NCBI RefSeq assembly: GCF_021390475.1
Contig: NZ_JAJUWS010000052.1
Location: 1-45,307 of the forward strand
DNA: 45,307 nt
Direction: 5' to 3'
DNA from: Streptomyces sp. ST2-7A
GTDB taxonomy: Bacteria > Actinomycetota > Actinomycetes > Streptomycetales > Streptomycetaceae
The translations under genes and the position numbers were made by a program. The stretch's first letter is position 1, and each line of letters starts with the position of its first letter. Positions 8,282 through 16,441 of this stretch are shown piece after piece. The notes under the pieces were generated by a model, which saw only the letters and a program-made list of their open reading frames with translations, had not been told where the DNA came from and made no database searches.

Positions 8282-9553
8282 TTGTCCAGCATCGATCGTT
8301 CCGGGGAGGTCACCGCCTCCGCCGCCGATTCGTTCCGGCGGCTCCGGCACGCCCTGCGGTTCCGCGCGCTCGGAGCCGACCCCGAGGGCACCCGCCTGGC
8401 GCGCGTGCGGTCCTCACCCAACTTCCGGGACGGCGCCTTCCGCAACGAGCGACCCATCGACGGCCTCGACCTGACGGATTACATCCCCCTGCTGCGGGAG
8501 ACCCTCAACCGCGAGGCCCGGGCCCGGCGTCGCCCCGCCCGCCCCGTTCCGACGCGCCGTCCCGACCTCGTCCTTCCCCCGGCGACCGGCCTGCGCGTCA
8601 CCTGGATGGGGCACGCCACCGCGCTGGTCGAGATCGACGGGCTGCGGGTGCTCTTCGACCCCGTCTGGGGCACGCGCTGCTCGCCGGTCGGCTTCGCCGG
8701 GCCGCGCCGTCTCCACCCCGTCCCCCTCCCGCTGGAGGACATCGGTCCGGTCGACGTGGTGGTGATCTCGCACGACCACTACGACCATCTGGACCTGCCC
8801 ACGATCCGTGCCCTCGCCGACAACCGCACCCGCTTCTGCGTCCCGCTCGGGGTGGGCGCCCACCTCGAGCGCTGGGGCGTACCGGCGGATCGGATCGACG
8901 AGCTCGACTGGCACGAGTCGACGCGCGTCAAGGGCGTGGAACTCACCGCCACTCCCGCCCAGCACTGTTGCGGGCGGGGGCTGCGCCGCCGGGCGCTGTC
9001 GCTGTGGGCCTCCTGGGTGGTCACCGGCCCGGACCACCGCGTCCACCACACGGGCGACACCGGATACTTCCCCGGCTTCGCCCGGATCGGCGAGCGGTAC
9101 GGACCGTTCGATCTCTCCATGATCCAGATCGGTGCGTACAGCCGTCTGTGGCCCGACATCCACATGACCCCCGAGGAGGGGGTGCGGGCCCACCGCGATC
9201 TGCGCGGCGGCGTCCTGCTGCCCATCCACTGGGCCACCTTCGACCTGGCCCCGCACCCGTGGGAGGAGCCGGTCGAGCGGACCCTGCGGGCCGCGACCGA
9301 ACACGACATCCCGGTCGCCGTCCCCCGACCGGGGGAGGCGTTCGAGCCGGGGGCACCCCTCAAGGACCTCCCCGCCGCGCCCTGGTGGCGGGAGTGCGTG
9401 CGCACGCCGGCGGGGGACGCGTCGGCGGCGGTCGCCGGGCGGGAGATCCACCCGCACCCGGTCGGGTCCGCCGGGGTCGTCGACGCCCCGGCCGGCCCGG
9501 GGGGCGACATCGAGGACGCCCGGGGCCCCGCCGCGCCCACCGGAACCGTCTGA
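8282..9553 (+). CDS. MBL-fold metallo-hydrolase (UlaG / NAPE-PLD-like)
   Basis: 423 residues from TTG 8282, preceded by GGAGG at 8273-8277; ATG 8189 is in frame but gives an implausible Arg/Glu-rich extension. The metal-binding motif SHDHYDHLD (about 163-171) is intact, followed by TPAQHCCGRG, HHTGDTGYFPGF and LPIHWATFDL with the later metal-ligand His and Asp residues. The closest families are the beta-lactamase-superfamily II proteins annotated as NAPE-PLD-like or L-ascorbate-6-phosphate-lactonase-like. The substrate is unknown. The C-terminal 60 residues are low complexity. It is followed by an inverted repeat that may be its terminator. Confidence 0.9.
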   Translation: MSSIDRSGEVTASAADSFRRLRHALRFRALGADPEGTRLARVRSSPNFRDGAFRNERPIDGLDLTDYIPLLRETLNREARARRRPARPVPTRRPDLVLPPATGLRVTWMGHATALVEIDGLRVLFDPVWGTRCSPVGFAGPRRLHPVPLPLEDIGPVDVVVISHDHYDHLDLPTIRALADNRTRFCVPLGVGAHLERWGVPADRIDELDWHESTRVKGVELTATPAQHCCGRGLRRRALSLWASWVVTGPDHRVHHTGDTGYFPGFARIGERYGPFDLSMIQIGAYSRLWPDIHMTPEEGVRAHRDLRGGVLLPIHWATFDLAPHPWEEPVERTLRAATEHDIPVAVPRPGEAFEPGAPLKDLPAAPWWRECVRTPAGDASAAVAGREIHPHPVGSAGVVDAPAGPGGDIEDARGPAAPTGTV

Positions 9554-9574
9554 CCGGCGCCCGTCCCCCCTCCC

Positions 9575-9614
9575 CGGTATCCCGGCCCGCCCGCGAGGGT
9601 GACCCGGGATACCG
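9575..9614. promoter_or_regulatory. Inverted repeat between hydrolase and GntR genes
   Basis: Perfect 11-bp arms CGGTATCCCGG (9575-9585) and CCGGGATACCG (9604-9614) separated by 18 nt. It lies 22 bp after the hydrolase stop and 39 bp before the GntR start codon. It could be a terminator or an autoregulatory operator for the GntR protein; the TATCCC/GGGATA half-sites are less GC-rich than typical terminators here. Confidence 0.5.
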
Positions 9615-9652
9615 TCGGTGACCCCCGAACGGGTGGTGAGGCGGAGGTCGGG

Positions 9653-10450
9653 ATGGCGCTGACGGACGAGGCGATCGACAGGGTCAAGCGGATGATCCTG
9701 GCCGGGGAGCTCGCTCCCGGCCAGCGGCTGCCCCGTGAGGACGTGCTCGCGGAACAACTCGGTCTCTCCCGCAGTTCCCTGCGGGAGGCGGTGCGCGCGC
9801 TCACCGCCATGCGCATCCTGGTCGCCCGCCAGGGGGACGGCACCTACGTCTCCGGTCTGGAACCCCACCTGCTGCTGGAGTCCCTGACCTTCGCGGCCGA
9901 CGTCTCCACCGGGGAGGCCGTCCGCCAGCTCCTCCAGGTCCGTCGGATGCTCGAACCCCCGGCCACGGCCCTCGCCGCCCCCCTGATCGACGACACGACC
10001 CTCGCCGAGCTGCGGGTGGTGCTGGACCGGGAGGCGGCGGCCCGTGACGCGGAGGAGTTCGTCGCGCACGACATGGAGTTCCACCGCCGCATCGTGGCGG
10101 TGGTCGGCAACCCTGTCCTGGAGGTGCTGCTGCGCTCGCTCTCCGGGGCGACCCAGCGGGTGCGGGTGCTCCACGGGACGGGGGACCGGGCCGTCCGCGA
10201 ACGTGCCCACCGGGAGCACGAGGCGATCTGGGAGGCCCTGGCGGCCGGCGACGCGGCCCTCGCCGAGGCGACCGCCCGGGTCCACGTGGCGGGGGTCGAA
10301 CACCGCCTGGCGGCCCCCACGGGATGGGTTCCCCCGAACGGACGGGCGCGGGGCGCCGGGGCCCGGTCCCGGATCGGGGAGCGGACCGGGCCCCCGGACG
10401 GACGGATGGGGGAGGGGCGCGGCCACCCCGGTGACCCCGGCGCGAAGTGA
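9653..10450 (+). CDS. FadR-subfamily GntR transcriptional regulator
   Basis: 265 residues from ATG 9653 with GGAGG 5 nt upstream. The winged helix is at about 1-70: AIDRVKRMILAGELAPGQRLP, EQLGLSRSSLREAVRAL and RQGDGTYVS. The FCD effector domain (about 85-225) shows the metal-ligand pattern of this family, with Asp/His at HDMEFHRRIV and later His residues at RAHREHEAI. Such proteins usually repress sugar-acid or carboxylate catabolism. It lies 2.7 kb upstream of the fucose-type operon with one unrelated gene between, so it is a candidate regulator of that operon. The last 40 residues are low complexity. Confidence 0.92.
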   Translation: MALTDEAIDRVKRMILAGELAPGQRLPREDVLAEQLGLSRSSLREAVRALTAMRILVARQGDGTYVSGLEPHLLLESLTFAADVSTGEAVRQLLQVRRMLEPPATALAAPLIDDTTLAELRVVLDREAAARDAEEFVAHDMEFHRRIVAVVGNPVLEVLLRSLSGATQRVRVLHGTGDRAVRERAHREHEAIWEALAAGDAALAEATARVHVAGVEHRLAAPTGWVPPNGRARGAGARSRIGERTGPPDGRMGEGRGHPGDPGAK

Positions 10451-10535
10451 GGAATCCGCCGAAAAGTGGCACAGTGATGCGTGATGTCCGACCCCGGGGT
10501 CGGTCGCCGTCTCGGCTCACCCGGTCGGAGGCACC

Positions 10536-12971
10536 ATGGACGCGGACCGGAACTCCAGGAACCCCACAGATCCCGGGCCCGCCGGCGCCGCCCGTTCCCC
10601 GGCGGAGCCGGTCGCGGAACCGGGTCCCGCCCCCGGGCCCCGTTCCGCCGGGTGGCCCACCACGGAGGACGGAGCCGACACGCCCGGCCCCCGGGGGGTC
10701 GCCGGTCGAGTCGGGGCGGGGTCCGTCCGTTCCACGTCGGGCTGCTCGCCGGAACCCCTCACCGTGCGCTCGGTCGGCCGGGCCGGACGTTTCGCCTTCG
10801 CCCCGGACACCGGCCGACTCCACATGGATGGCGCGGCCCTCGCCGTCTTCGACGTCACCCCCGAGGAGTGGAAGGGTGACGCGGCCACCCTCCTGTCCCG
10901 CCTCCTTCCCGGCGAGGCCGGGCGGCTGGAGGCACTCATCACCCGCGTCGTGAGTCGGGGGCGCAGCGGCTACGGCGCCTACGTGCGGCTGCGCGGGCGG
11001 GACGGCGCGGTCCGCTGGGTGCACACCCGCGGCGGGATCCGTCGCGATGCCGCGGGGAACGTCCGGTGGATCATCGGGGTGGTCCGGGACGCCGGCACCG
11101 TGCTCCTCCGCGACCCGGCCCCGACCGACCCGGGGGCGACGGGGCGCGCCGATCCCGGCTCCCCCGCGGAGAGGGCCGACACCACGGAAGGGAACGCGGA
11201 CGACGCGGATGGCACGGCGGATCCCGACGCCGCGGCGGTCGCCGTCACCGAGGAGACGGTCGCGGCACTGGCCCGGGCCCGCAGCGTCCGGGACGTGCTC
11301 GACCTGCTGCGCGTCCGCGGCGGGATGGACCGGCTGGGGGTGATCGGCCTGACCCTGGGCCTGGTCGAGGCCGGCCGCATCCACGTGGTCGCCGAGGGGC
11401 GGGGAGCGGGGCCCGTGCCCGAATTGCTCTACACCCGGGTGGACGAGGCCTTTCCGATGAGTGAGGCCGTGCGCACCCTCTCCCCGCTGTTCGTCATCGG
11501 CCGCGAGGAATTCGCGGCCCGCTACCCCCGCCTGTGGCCGTACATCGCCTCCATGCCGATGACCGCCGCCGCCTACCTGCCGCTGATCGCCCGGGGCCGG
11601 GTCATCGGGGTCATCGGTCTGCTGTACCGGGAGAAGCGGCGCTTCACCGCGCGGGAACGGAACTTCCTGGTCATGCTCGCCGGCGGCATCGCGCAGAGTT
11701 TGCAGAGCGCCATGCTGATCGAGCAGGACCACGAACTGGCCGCCGACCTTCAGAAGACGATGTTGCCCCGCGTGATGCCGGCCGTCCGGGGGCTGCGTAT
11801 CGCCGTCCGTTACCGTCCCGCCCGGGTCGGTCGGGACGTCGGCGGGGACTGGTACGACGCCATCCCGCTGCCCGGTGGCCGACTGGCCGCGGTGGTGGGG
11901 GACGTACAGGGGCACGACACCCACGCGGCGGCGGTGATGGGGCAACTGCGGATCGTGCTGCGGGCCTACGCGACCGAGGGGCACGAGCCCGGCGCGGTCG
12001 TGCAACGCGCCTCCGCGTTCCTGCGGGACCTGGACACCGATCGCTTCGCCACCTGCGTGTACGCCGAGGTGGATCCGACCACCGGATGGCTGCGCATGGT
12101 GCGGGCGGGCCACGTGCAGCCGCTGCTGCGCCGGGCCGACGGTACCTGGCGCCCGCTCCCGGTCGCCGGATCGCTGCCGCTGGGGCTCTCCACCGACCTG
12201 ATTCGTCCGGAGCACCCCGTCACCACCCTGGAACTGGGGCCCGGGGAGAGCCTGCTGATGTACACCGACGGGTTGGTGGAGCGTCCGGGGGTGGACCCGG
12301 AGGAGGGCGCGGAGATCCTGCTCCGCGCCATCGGTGCCCCGCCGCGGGACGAGGGCGCCGCCGGGGACGAGTCGGTCCCGCCGGTCGGTTCGCCGCTTCC
12401 GGCCGGGTCACCGCGACCCGGGGTGGTCGATCCGGCCGATCCGGTCGATGTCGAGGGCCTGGCGGATCGCCTCTGCGAGAGTGGTGGCAATCCCATCGAC
12501 GACATCGCGCTCCTGGTGTTGCACCGGGAACGGGACGTGGCCTCCGTGCCCGCCCGCACGGCCTGCCTACGGGTGCCGGCCGGCGACCCCGACGCGCTCT
12601 CCCGGTCCCGCCGATCCGCCCGGGAGGTGGCGCTGGCGGCGGGGGCCGGAACCGAGTGCGCCGACGCGGTGGAGACGGTCACCGGTGAGCTGGTCGCCAA
12701 CGCCCTGCTGCACACCTCCGGGGCCGCCCTGCTCTCGGTGCGGGTGATCGGGTCCGGCACGACCGGCCGCCGGCTGCGGATCGAGGTGGAGGATCGCTCG
12801 AGCGCCCCGCCCCGGCGCCGCGCGGCGGGGGAGGGGGCGATCTCCGGGCGGGGGTTGTTGTTGGTCGACCTGTTGGCCGACGACTGGGGAACGGACTCCC
12901 GGGGGGACGGCAAGGTCGTGTGGTGCGAGTTCGGATGCCTGCCGCACCACGGGGCGGCGGAGGCGGCCTGA
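10536..12971 (+). CDS. PAS/GAF/SpoIIE phosphatase with C-terminal HATPase (anti-sigma-like)
   Basis: 811 residues from ATG 10536, with GGAGG 4 nt upstream. Order: disordered N terminus (1-75), PAS (about 80-190, with WVHTRGGIRRDAAGNVRWI), acidic linker, GAF (about 240-390), PP2C/SpoIIE phosphatase (about 405-667) and RsbW-type HATPase (about 685-808). Phosphatase metal motifs are visible: VGGDWYDA, GDVQGHD (the family norm is GHG) and DDIALLVL. HATPase motifs are ETVTGELVANALLH and GRGLLLVDLLADDWG. It probably controls phosphorylation of an anti-anti-sigma factor and so a stress sigma factor. A 35-residue Gly/Ser/Pro-rich insertion lies near 590-630. It appears monocistronic. Confidence 0.93.
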   Translation: MDADRNSRNPTDPGPAGAARSPAEPVAEPGPAPGPRSAGWPTTEDGADTPGPRGVAGRVGAGSVRSTSGCSPEPLTVRSVGRAGRFAFAPDTGRLHMDGAALAVFDVTPEEWKGDAATLLSRLLPGEAGRLEALITRVVSRGRSGYGAYVRLRGRDGAVRWVHTRGGIRRDAAGNVRWIIGVVRDAGTVLLRDPAPTDPGATGRADPGSPAERADTTEGNADDADGTADPDAAAVAVTEETVAALARARSVRDVLDLLRVRGGMDRLGVIGLTLGLVEAGRIHVVAEGRGAGPVPELLYTRVDEAFPMSEAVRTLSPLFVIGREEFAARYPRLWPYIASMPMTAAAYLPLIARGRVIGVIGLLYREKRRFTARERNFLVMLAGGIAQSLQSAMLIEQDHELAADLQKTMLPRVMPAVRGLRIAVRYRPARVGRDVGGDWYDAIPLPGGRLAAVVGDVQGHDTHAAAVMGQLRIVLRAYATEGHEPGAVVQRASAFLRDLDTDRFATCVYAEVDPTTGWLRMVRAGHVQPLLRRADGTWRPLPVAGSLPLGLSTDLIRPEHPVTTLELGPGESLLMYTDGLVERPGVDPEEGAEILLRAIGAPPRDEGAAGDESVPPVGSPLPAGSPRPGVVDPADPVDVEGLADRLCESGGNPIDDIALLVLHRERDVASVPARTACLRVPAGDPDALSRSRRSAREVALAAGAGTECADAVETVTGELVANALLHTSGAALLSVRVIGSGTTGRRLRIEVEDRSSAPPRRRAAGEGAISGRGLLLVDLLADDWGTDSRGDGKVVWCEFGCLPHHGAAEAA

Positions 12972-12982
12972 GCGCCGGCGGG

Positions 12983-13000
12983 GTCCGGCCGACACCGGAC
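12983..13000 (+). terminator. Weak hairpin after the SpoIIE-type gene
   Basis: Perfect 6-bp stem GTCCGG/CCGGAC with a 6-nt loop, 12 bp after the stop codon. A modest terminator candidate before the fucose-type operon promoter. Confidence 0.4.
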
Positions 13001-13074
13001 TCCGGGGTGGATACCCCTTGGTCGGTGTCCGTGGGTCGGTGCCCGTAGCGGAAGAGGAGCCACTCACTCGAAAA

Positions 13075-13146
13075 CATCGGATGACTGCTTGTGCGGAAGT
13101 CGTTTCCGGCGTAACTTCTGCGGCTGCGGAATGCATTCATCGGATG
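13075..13146 (+). repeat. Direct repeat CATCGGATG flanking the operon promoter
   Basis: Two identical 9-mers at 13075-13083 and 13138-13146, one just upstream of the -35 and one downstream of the predicted start of transcription. Their start-to-start distance is 63 bp, six helical turns. This is a good arrangement for a looping repressor such as the nearby GntR or IclR protein. Confidence 0.45.
13089..13117 (+). promoter_or_regulatory. Predicted promoter of the fucose-type operon
   Basis: -35-like TTGTGC (13089-13094), spacer of 17 nt, -10-like TAACTT (13112-13117). The spacer carries a palindrome GGAA-N5-TTCC (13095-13107). Transcription would begin near 13124, 41 bp ahead of the first start codon. 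Confidence 0.5.
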
Positions 13147-13164
13147 TCATGAGGGGAAGTGGCG

Positions 13165-14037
13165 ATGAGGCTCATGCGGGTGGGCGCCCCGGGCGCCGAG
13201 CGGCCGGCCGTGTGGACGGAGGACGGCCGCCTGCTGGACCTCTCCCCGGTGACCGACACGATCGACGGCGCGTTCCTGGCCGCCGACGGCATCCGCCGTG
13301 CCGCGGCCGCGCTGGCGACCGGTGAGCTGTCCGAGGCGGCGCCGCCGGAGGCGATCGCCCCGGGCGGGGTACTGCGGGTCGGCGCCCCGATCGCCCGCCC
13401 CGGCAAGGTCGTGTGCATCGGTCTCAACTACCGCGACCACGCCCGGGAGACCGGGACCCCTCCACCCGAGCGGCCGGTGGTCTTCATGAAGGACCCCGGC
13501 ACCGTGGTCGGTCCCCGGGACCCGGTGCTGATCCCCCGCGGGTCGGTCAAAACCGACTGGGAGGTCGAACTGGCCGTGGTCATCGGGCGGCGCGCCCGTT
13601 ACCTGGAGAGCGCCGAGGAGGCCCGGGAGGTCATCGCCGGCTACGCGATCAGCAACGACGTCTCGGAGCGGGAGTTCCAGCTCGAGCACTCCCCGCAATG
13701 GGACCTGGGGAAGTCCTGCGAGACCTTCAACCCGCTCGGCCCCTGGCTGGTCACCGCCGACGCGATCCCGGACCCGCAGAACCTGCGGCTGCGGTTGCGG
13801 GTCAACGGTGTCCTCCGCCAGGACGGCCACACCTCGGACATGATCTTCCCGGTCGCCGAGATCGTCGCCCGGCTCAGCCGCTACATGGTGCTCGAGCCCG
13901 GGGACGTGATCAACACCGGTACCCCCGCCGGAGTCGCGCTCGGTCTCCCGGGCACCCCCTACCTGCGCCCCGGGGACGTGGTCGAGCCGGAGATCGAGGG
14001 GCTGGGCACCCAACGGCAGGTCTTCGCCGCCGCCTGA
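13165..14037 (+). CDS. Fumarylacetoacetate hydrolase family protein, predicted 2,4-diketo-3-deoxy-L-fuconate hydrolase
   Basis: 290 residues from ATG 13165 with AGGGG 8 nt upstream (GTG 13159 is two codons earlier but too close to that site). FAH fold signatures: GKVVCIGLNYRDHARETG, PVVFMKDPGTVVGP, KTDWEVELAVVIGRRA with the metal-binding Glu and Asp residues, and VINTGTPAGVALG near the C terminus. In the oxidative L-fucose pathway this family cleaves 2,4-diketo-3-deoxyfuconate to pyruvate and lactate. Context supports that role, as the remaining four enzymes follow. Other 3-deoxy-diketo sugar acids cannot be excluded as substrates. Confidence 0.88.
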   Translation: MRLMRVGAPGAERPAVWTEDGRLLDLSPVTDTIDGAFLAADGIRRAAAALATGELSEAAPPEAIAPGGVLRVGAPIARPGKVVCIGLNYRDHARETGTPPPERPVVFMKDPGTVVGPRDPVLIPRGSVKTDWEVELAVVIGRRARYLESAEEAREVIAGYAISNDVSEREFQLEHSPQWDLGKSCETFNPLGPWLVTADAIPDPQNLRLRLRVNGVLRQDGHTSDMIFPVAEIVARLSRYMVLEPGDVINTGTPAGVALGLPGTPYLRPGDVVEPEIEGLGTQRQVFAAA

Positions 14038-14062
14038 CGGCCGGTCGGCCGTTCCCCGCCCC

Positions 14063-14083
14063 GGCCCCGCGGCGCGCGGGGCC
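14063..14083 (+). other. Intra-operon hairpin
   Basis: Perfect 9-bp stem GGCCCCGCG/CGCGGGGCC with a 3-nt loop in the 82-bp gap between the first and second genes. It may stabilise the upstream mRNA or act as a partial terminator. Confidence 0.45.
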
Positions 14084-14119
14084 CCGGACCACCGTCCCCC
14101 CCACGGCAGGAGTCCCCTC

Positions 14120-15535
14120 GTGACGAGTACCCCGGCGTTCCCGTCCCCGCGTCCGCTCCCCCACGGGAGCCCCGGAACCGGGGAATCCGGTGCCCGGGTG
14201 ATCGCCGTGGACACCGTCGACGTCCGCTTTCCCACCTCCCGGTACCTCGACGGGTCCGACGCGATGAACCCGGACCCCGACTACTCCGCCGCCTACCTGG
14301 TCCTGCGCACCGACGAGTCCGGTCCCCCCGACTCCCCGGGGCCACTGACCGGCCACGGCTTCGCCTTCACCATCGGCCGGGGCAACGATGTCCAGGTCGC
14401 CGCCATCGATGCCCTGCGTCCCCACCTGATCGGCCGTCGGGTCGAGGAGCTGTGCGCCGACCCCGGCTCCGTTTACCGCGATCTCACCGGCGACAGCCAA
14501 CTGCGCTGGCTGGGGCCGGACAAGGGCGTGATCCACATGGCCGTCGGAGCCGTGGTCAACGCCGTCTGGGATCTCGTCTCCCGCCGGGCCGGTCTGCCGC
14601 TGTGGCGTTTCCTCGCCGAGGCCGAGCCCGAGTGGCTGGTCGCCCAGGCCGACTTCCGCCACATCACCGATGCCCTGACCCCCGACGCCGCCCTGGAGTT
14701 GCTGCGGCGCGGTCGACGGGGCGCGGCGGAGCGCACCGCCCTGTTGCTGGAGCGCGGATACCCCGCCTACACCACCTCGCCCGGATGGCTCGGTTACTCC
14801 GACGAGAAGCTGATCGACCTGGCCCGCCGCGCGGTGGCCGACGGCTTCCGCCAGATCAAGCTCAAGGTCGGCGCCGATCCGACCGACGACATCCGACGGT
14901 TGCGCGCCGCCCGGGCCGCCGTCGGACCGGACATCCGCATCGCGGTGGACGCCAACCAGCGCTGGGAGGCGGGCGAGGCGATCCAAAGGGTCCGCGAACT
15001 CGCGGAGTTCGACCCCCATTGGATCGAGGAACCCACCCATCCGGACGACGTGCTCGCCCACGCCGCTATCCGCGCCGCCGTGGCACCGGTCCGCGTCGCC
15101 TGCGGCGAGCACACCCCGAACCGGGTGCTGGCCAAGCAGTTCATCACCTCGGGCGCGATCGACATCTTCCAGGTGGACGCCGCCCGGGTCGGAGGGGTCA
15201 ACGAGAACCTGGCGATCCTGCTGCTGGCGGCCTCCCGGAACATACCGGTCTGCCCGCACGCCGGTGGGGTCGGCCTGTGCGAACTCGTCCAGCACCTGTC
15301 GATGTTCGACTTCGTGGCACTCTCCGGCACCACCCGCGACCGGGTCATCGAGTACGTGGACCACCTCCACGAACACTTCGTCGACCCCGTCCGCATCCGC
15401 GACGGCCACTACCTCGCGCCGCGCGAACCCGGCTTCTCCGCCCGGATGTCGACGGAGTCCCTGGAGACCCACCGATACCCCGACGGCGCCTTCTGGCGCG
15501 CCGACCGGGCCGCCCACGAGGAGGAGACGGCATGA
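14120..15535 (+). CDS. L-fuconate dehydratase-like enolase superfamily enzyme
   Basis: 471 residues from GTG 14120, with AGGAG 7 nt upstream. Enolase-superfamily active-site motifs: FRQIKLKVG (KxK base), IAVDANQRW (metal Asp), WIEEPTHPDD (metal Glu), ACGEH (third metal Glu) and VCPHAGGVGLCE. The last one, with the long capping N terminus carrying TSRYLDGSDAMNPDPDYS, is characteristic of the L-fuconate dehydratase group. It dehydrates L-fuconate to 2-keto-3-deoxy-L-fuconate. Its stop overlaps the SDR start (ATGA), so the two are translationally coupled. The N-terminal 25 residues are low complexity, and the true start could be slightly downstream. Confidence 0.93.
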   Translation: MTSTPAFPSPRPLPHGSPGTGESGARVIAVDTVDVRFPTSRYLDGSDAMNPDPDYSAAYLVLRTDESGPPDSPGPLTGHGFAFTIGRGNDVQVAAIDALRPHLIGRRVEELCADPGSVYRDLTGDSQLRWLGPDKGVIHMAVGAVVNAVWDLVSRRAGLPLWRFLAEAEPEWLVAQADFRHITDALTPDAALELLRRGRRGAAERTALLLERGYPAYTTSPGWLGYSDEKLIDLARRAVADGFRQIKLKVGADPTDDIRRLRAARAAVGPDIRIAVDANQRWEAGEAIQRVRELAEFDPHWIEEPTHPDDVLAHAAIRAAVAPVRVACGEHTPNRVLAKQFITSGAIDIFQVDAARVGGVNENLAILLLAASRNIPVCPHAGGVGLCELVQHLSMFDFVALSGTTRDRVIEYVDHLHEHFVDPVRIRDGHYLAPREPGFSARMSTESLETHRYPDGAFWRADRAAHEEETA

Positions 15536-16335
15536 GCGGCACCACCGGAATCCCCGACGCGCCCCCGACCGCCGACACCGTCGGCCCGTTCGCCGGGTCG
15601 CGGGCCCTGGTCACCGGCGGCGCCTCCGGTATCGGGCTGGCCACCGCCCGCCGACTCGCCGCCGACGGGGCCCGGGTCGCCGTGCTGGACATCGCGGTCG
15701 ACGACCTGCCCGGTCCGCTGCTCGGCCTGCGCGCCGATGTCACCGACGACGACGCCGTGCGCGCGGCCGTCCGCTCCGCCGTCGACGTCATGGGCGGCCT
15801 CGACGTCCTGGTCAACAACGCCGGCGTCGGCGCCGCCGGAACCGTCGAGGAGAACGACGACACCGAATGGCTCCGGGTGCTCGACGTCAACCTGCTCGGC
15901 ATCGTCCGCGTCACCCGGGCCGCCCTGCCCGCGCTGCGCGCCTCCGACCGGGCGGCGGTCGTCAACACCTGCTCCATCGCCGCGACGGCGGGGCTGCCCC
16001 GCCGTGCCCTGTACTCCGCGAGCAAGGGGGCCGTGCTCTCGCTCACCCTGGCGATGGCCGCCGATCACCTCGCCGACGGCATCCGGGTCAACTGCGTCAA
16101 CCCCGGTACCGCCGACACCCCCTGGATCGGGCGTCTGCTGGACGCCGCGCCCGACCCGGCGGCCGAACGCGCCACCCTGGTCGCCCGACAACCGATGGGT
16201 CGTCTGGTCACCGCCGAGGAGGTGGCTGCCGCGATCTGCCACCTCGCCGACCCCGCCTGCGCCGCCACCACCGGAACCGCCCTGGCGGTCGACGGCGGCA
16301 TGGCCGGTCTCCGCCTGCCCGCCCCTCCCCGCTGA
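15532..16335 (+). CDS. SDR dehydrogenase, predicted 2-keto-3-deoxy-L-fuconate dehydrogenase
   Basis: 267 residues from ATG 15532, 4-bp overlap with the dehydratase gene; GAGGAGAC precedes it. Classical SDR motifs: cofactor loop TGGASGIG, LVNNAG, Ser in NTCSIAATAG, catalytic YSASK and the PGTADTPW loop. D-I after the second strand (AVLDIAV) suggests NAD preference. In the fucose pathway it oxidises the C4 hydroxyl to give the diketo acid that the first gene product hydrolyses. The assignment depends on operon context since SDRs are versatile. Confidence 0.9.
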   Translation: MSGTTGIPDAPPTADTVGPFAGSRALVTGGASGIGLATARRLAADGARVAVLDIAVDDLPGPLLGLRADVTDDDAVRAAVRSAVDVMGGLDVLVNNAGVGAAGTVEENDDTEWLRVLDVNLLGIVRVTRAALPALRASDRAAVVNTCSIAATAGLPRRALYSASKGAVLSLTLAMAADHLADGIRVNCVNPGTADTPWIGRLLDAAPDPAAERATLVARQPMGRLVTAEEVAAAICHLADPACAATTGTALAVDGGMAGLRLPAPPR

Positions 16336-16381
16336 CAGCCGTTCCCGCCGACCGCCGTCCCCGTCCCGGTGTCCCCGGCCG

Positions 16382-16416
16382 CCGGCTCCCGAACGGCCGG
16401 GCCGTCCGGGAGCCGG
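16382..16416 (+). other. Strong intra-operon hairpin
   Basis: A 10-bp stem CCGGCTCCCG/CGGGAGCCGG enclosing, after one A/C mismatch, a further 5-bp stem ACGGC/GCCGT with a 3-nt loop. It sits in the 106-bp gap before the aldo/keto reductase gene. Likely a partial terminator or mRNA processing barrier within the operon. Confidence 0.55.
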
Positions 16417-16441
16417 GGCCGTCGCCCCCGAAAGGCCCGCC

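Noticed and set aside
8414..10426. A 670-codon minus-strand frame
   Set aside because: Antisense shadow of the MBL hydrolase and GntR genes, with Gly/Arg/Pro-rich composition typical of such frames.
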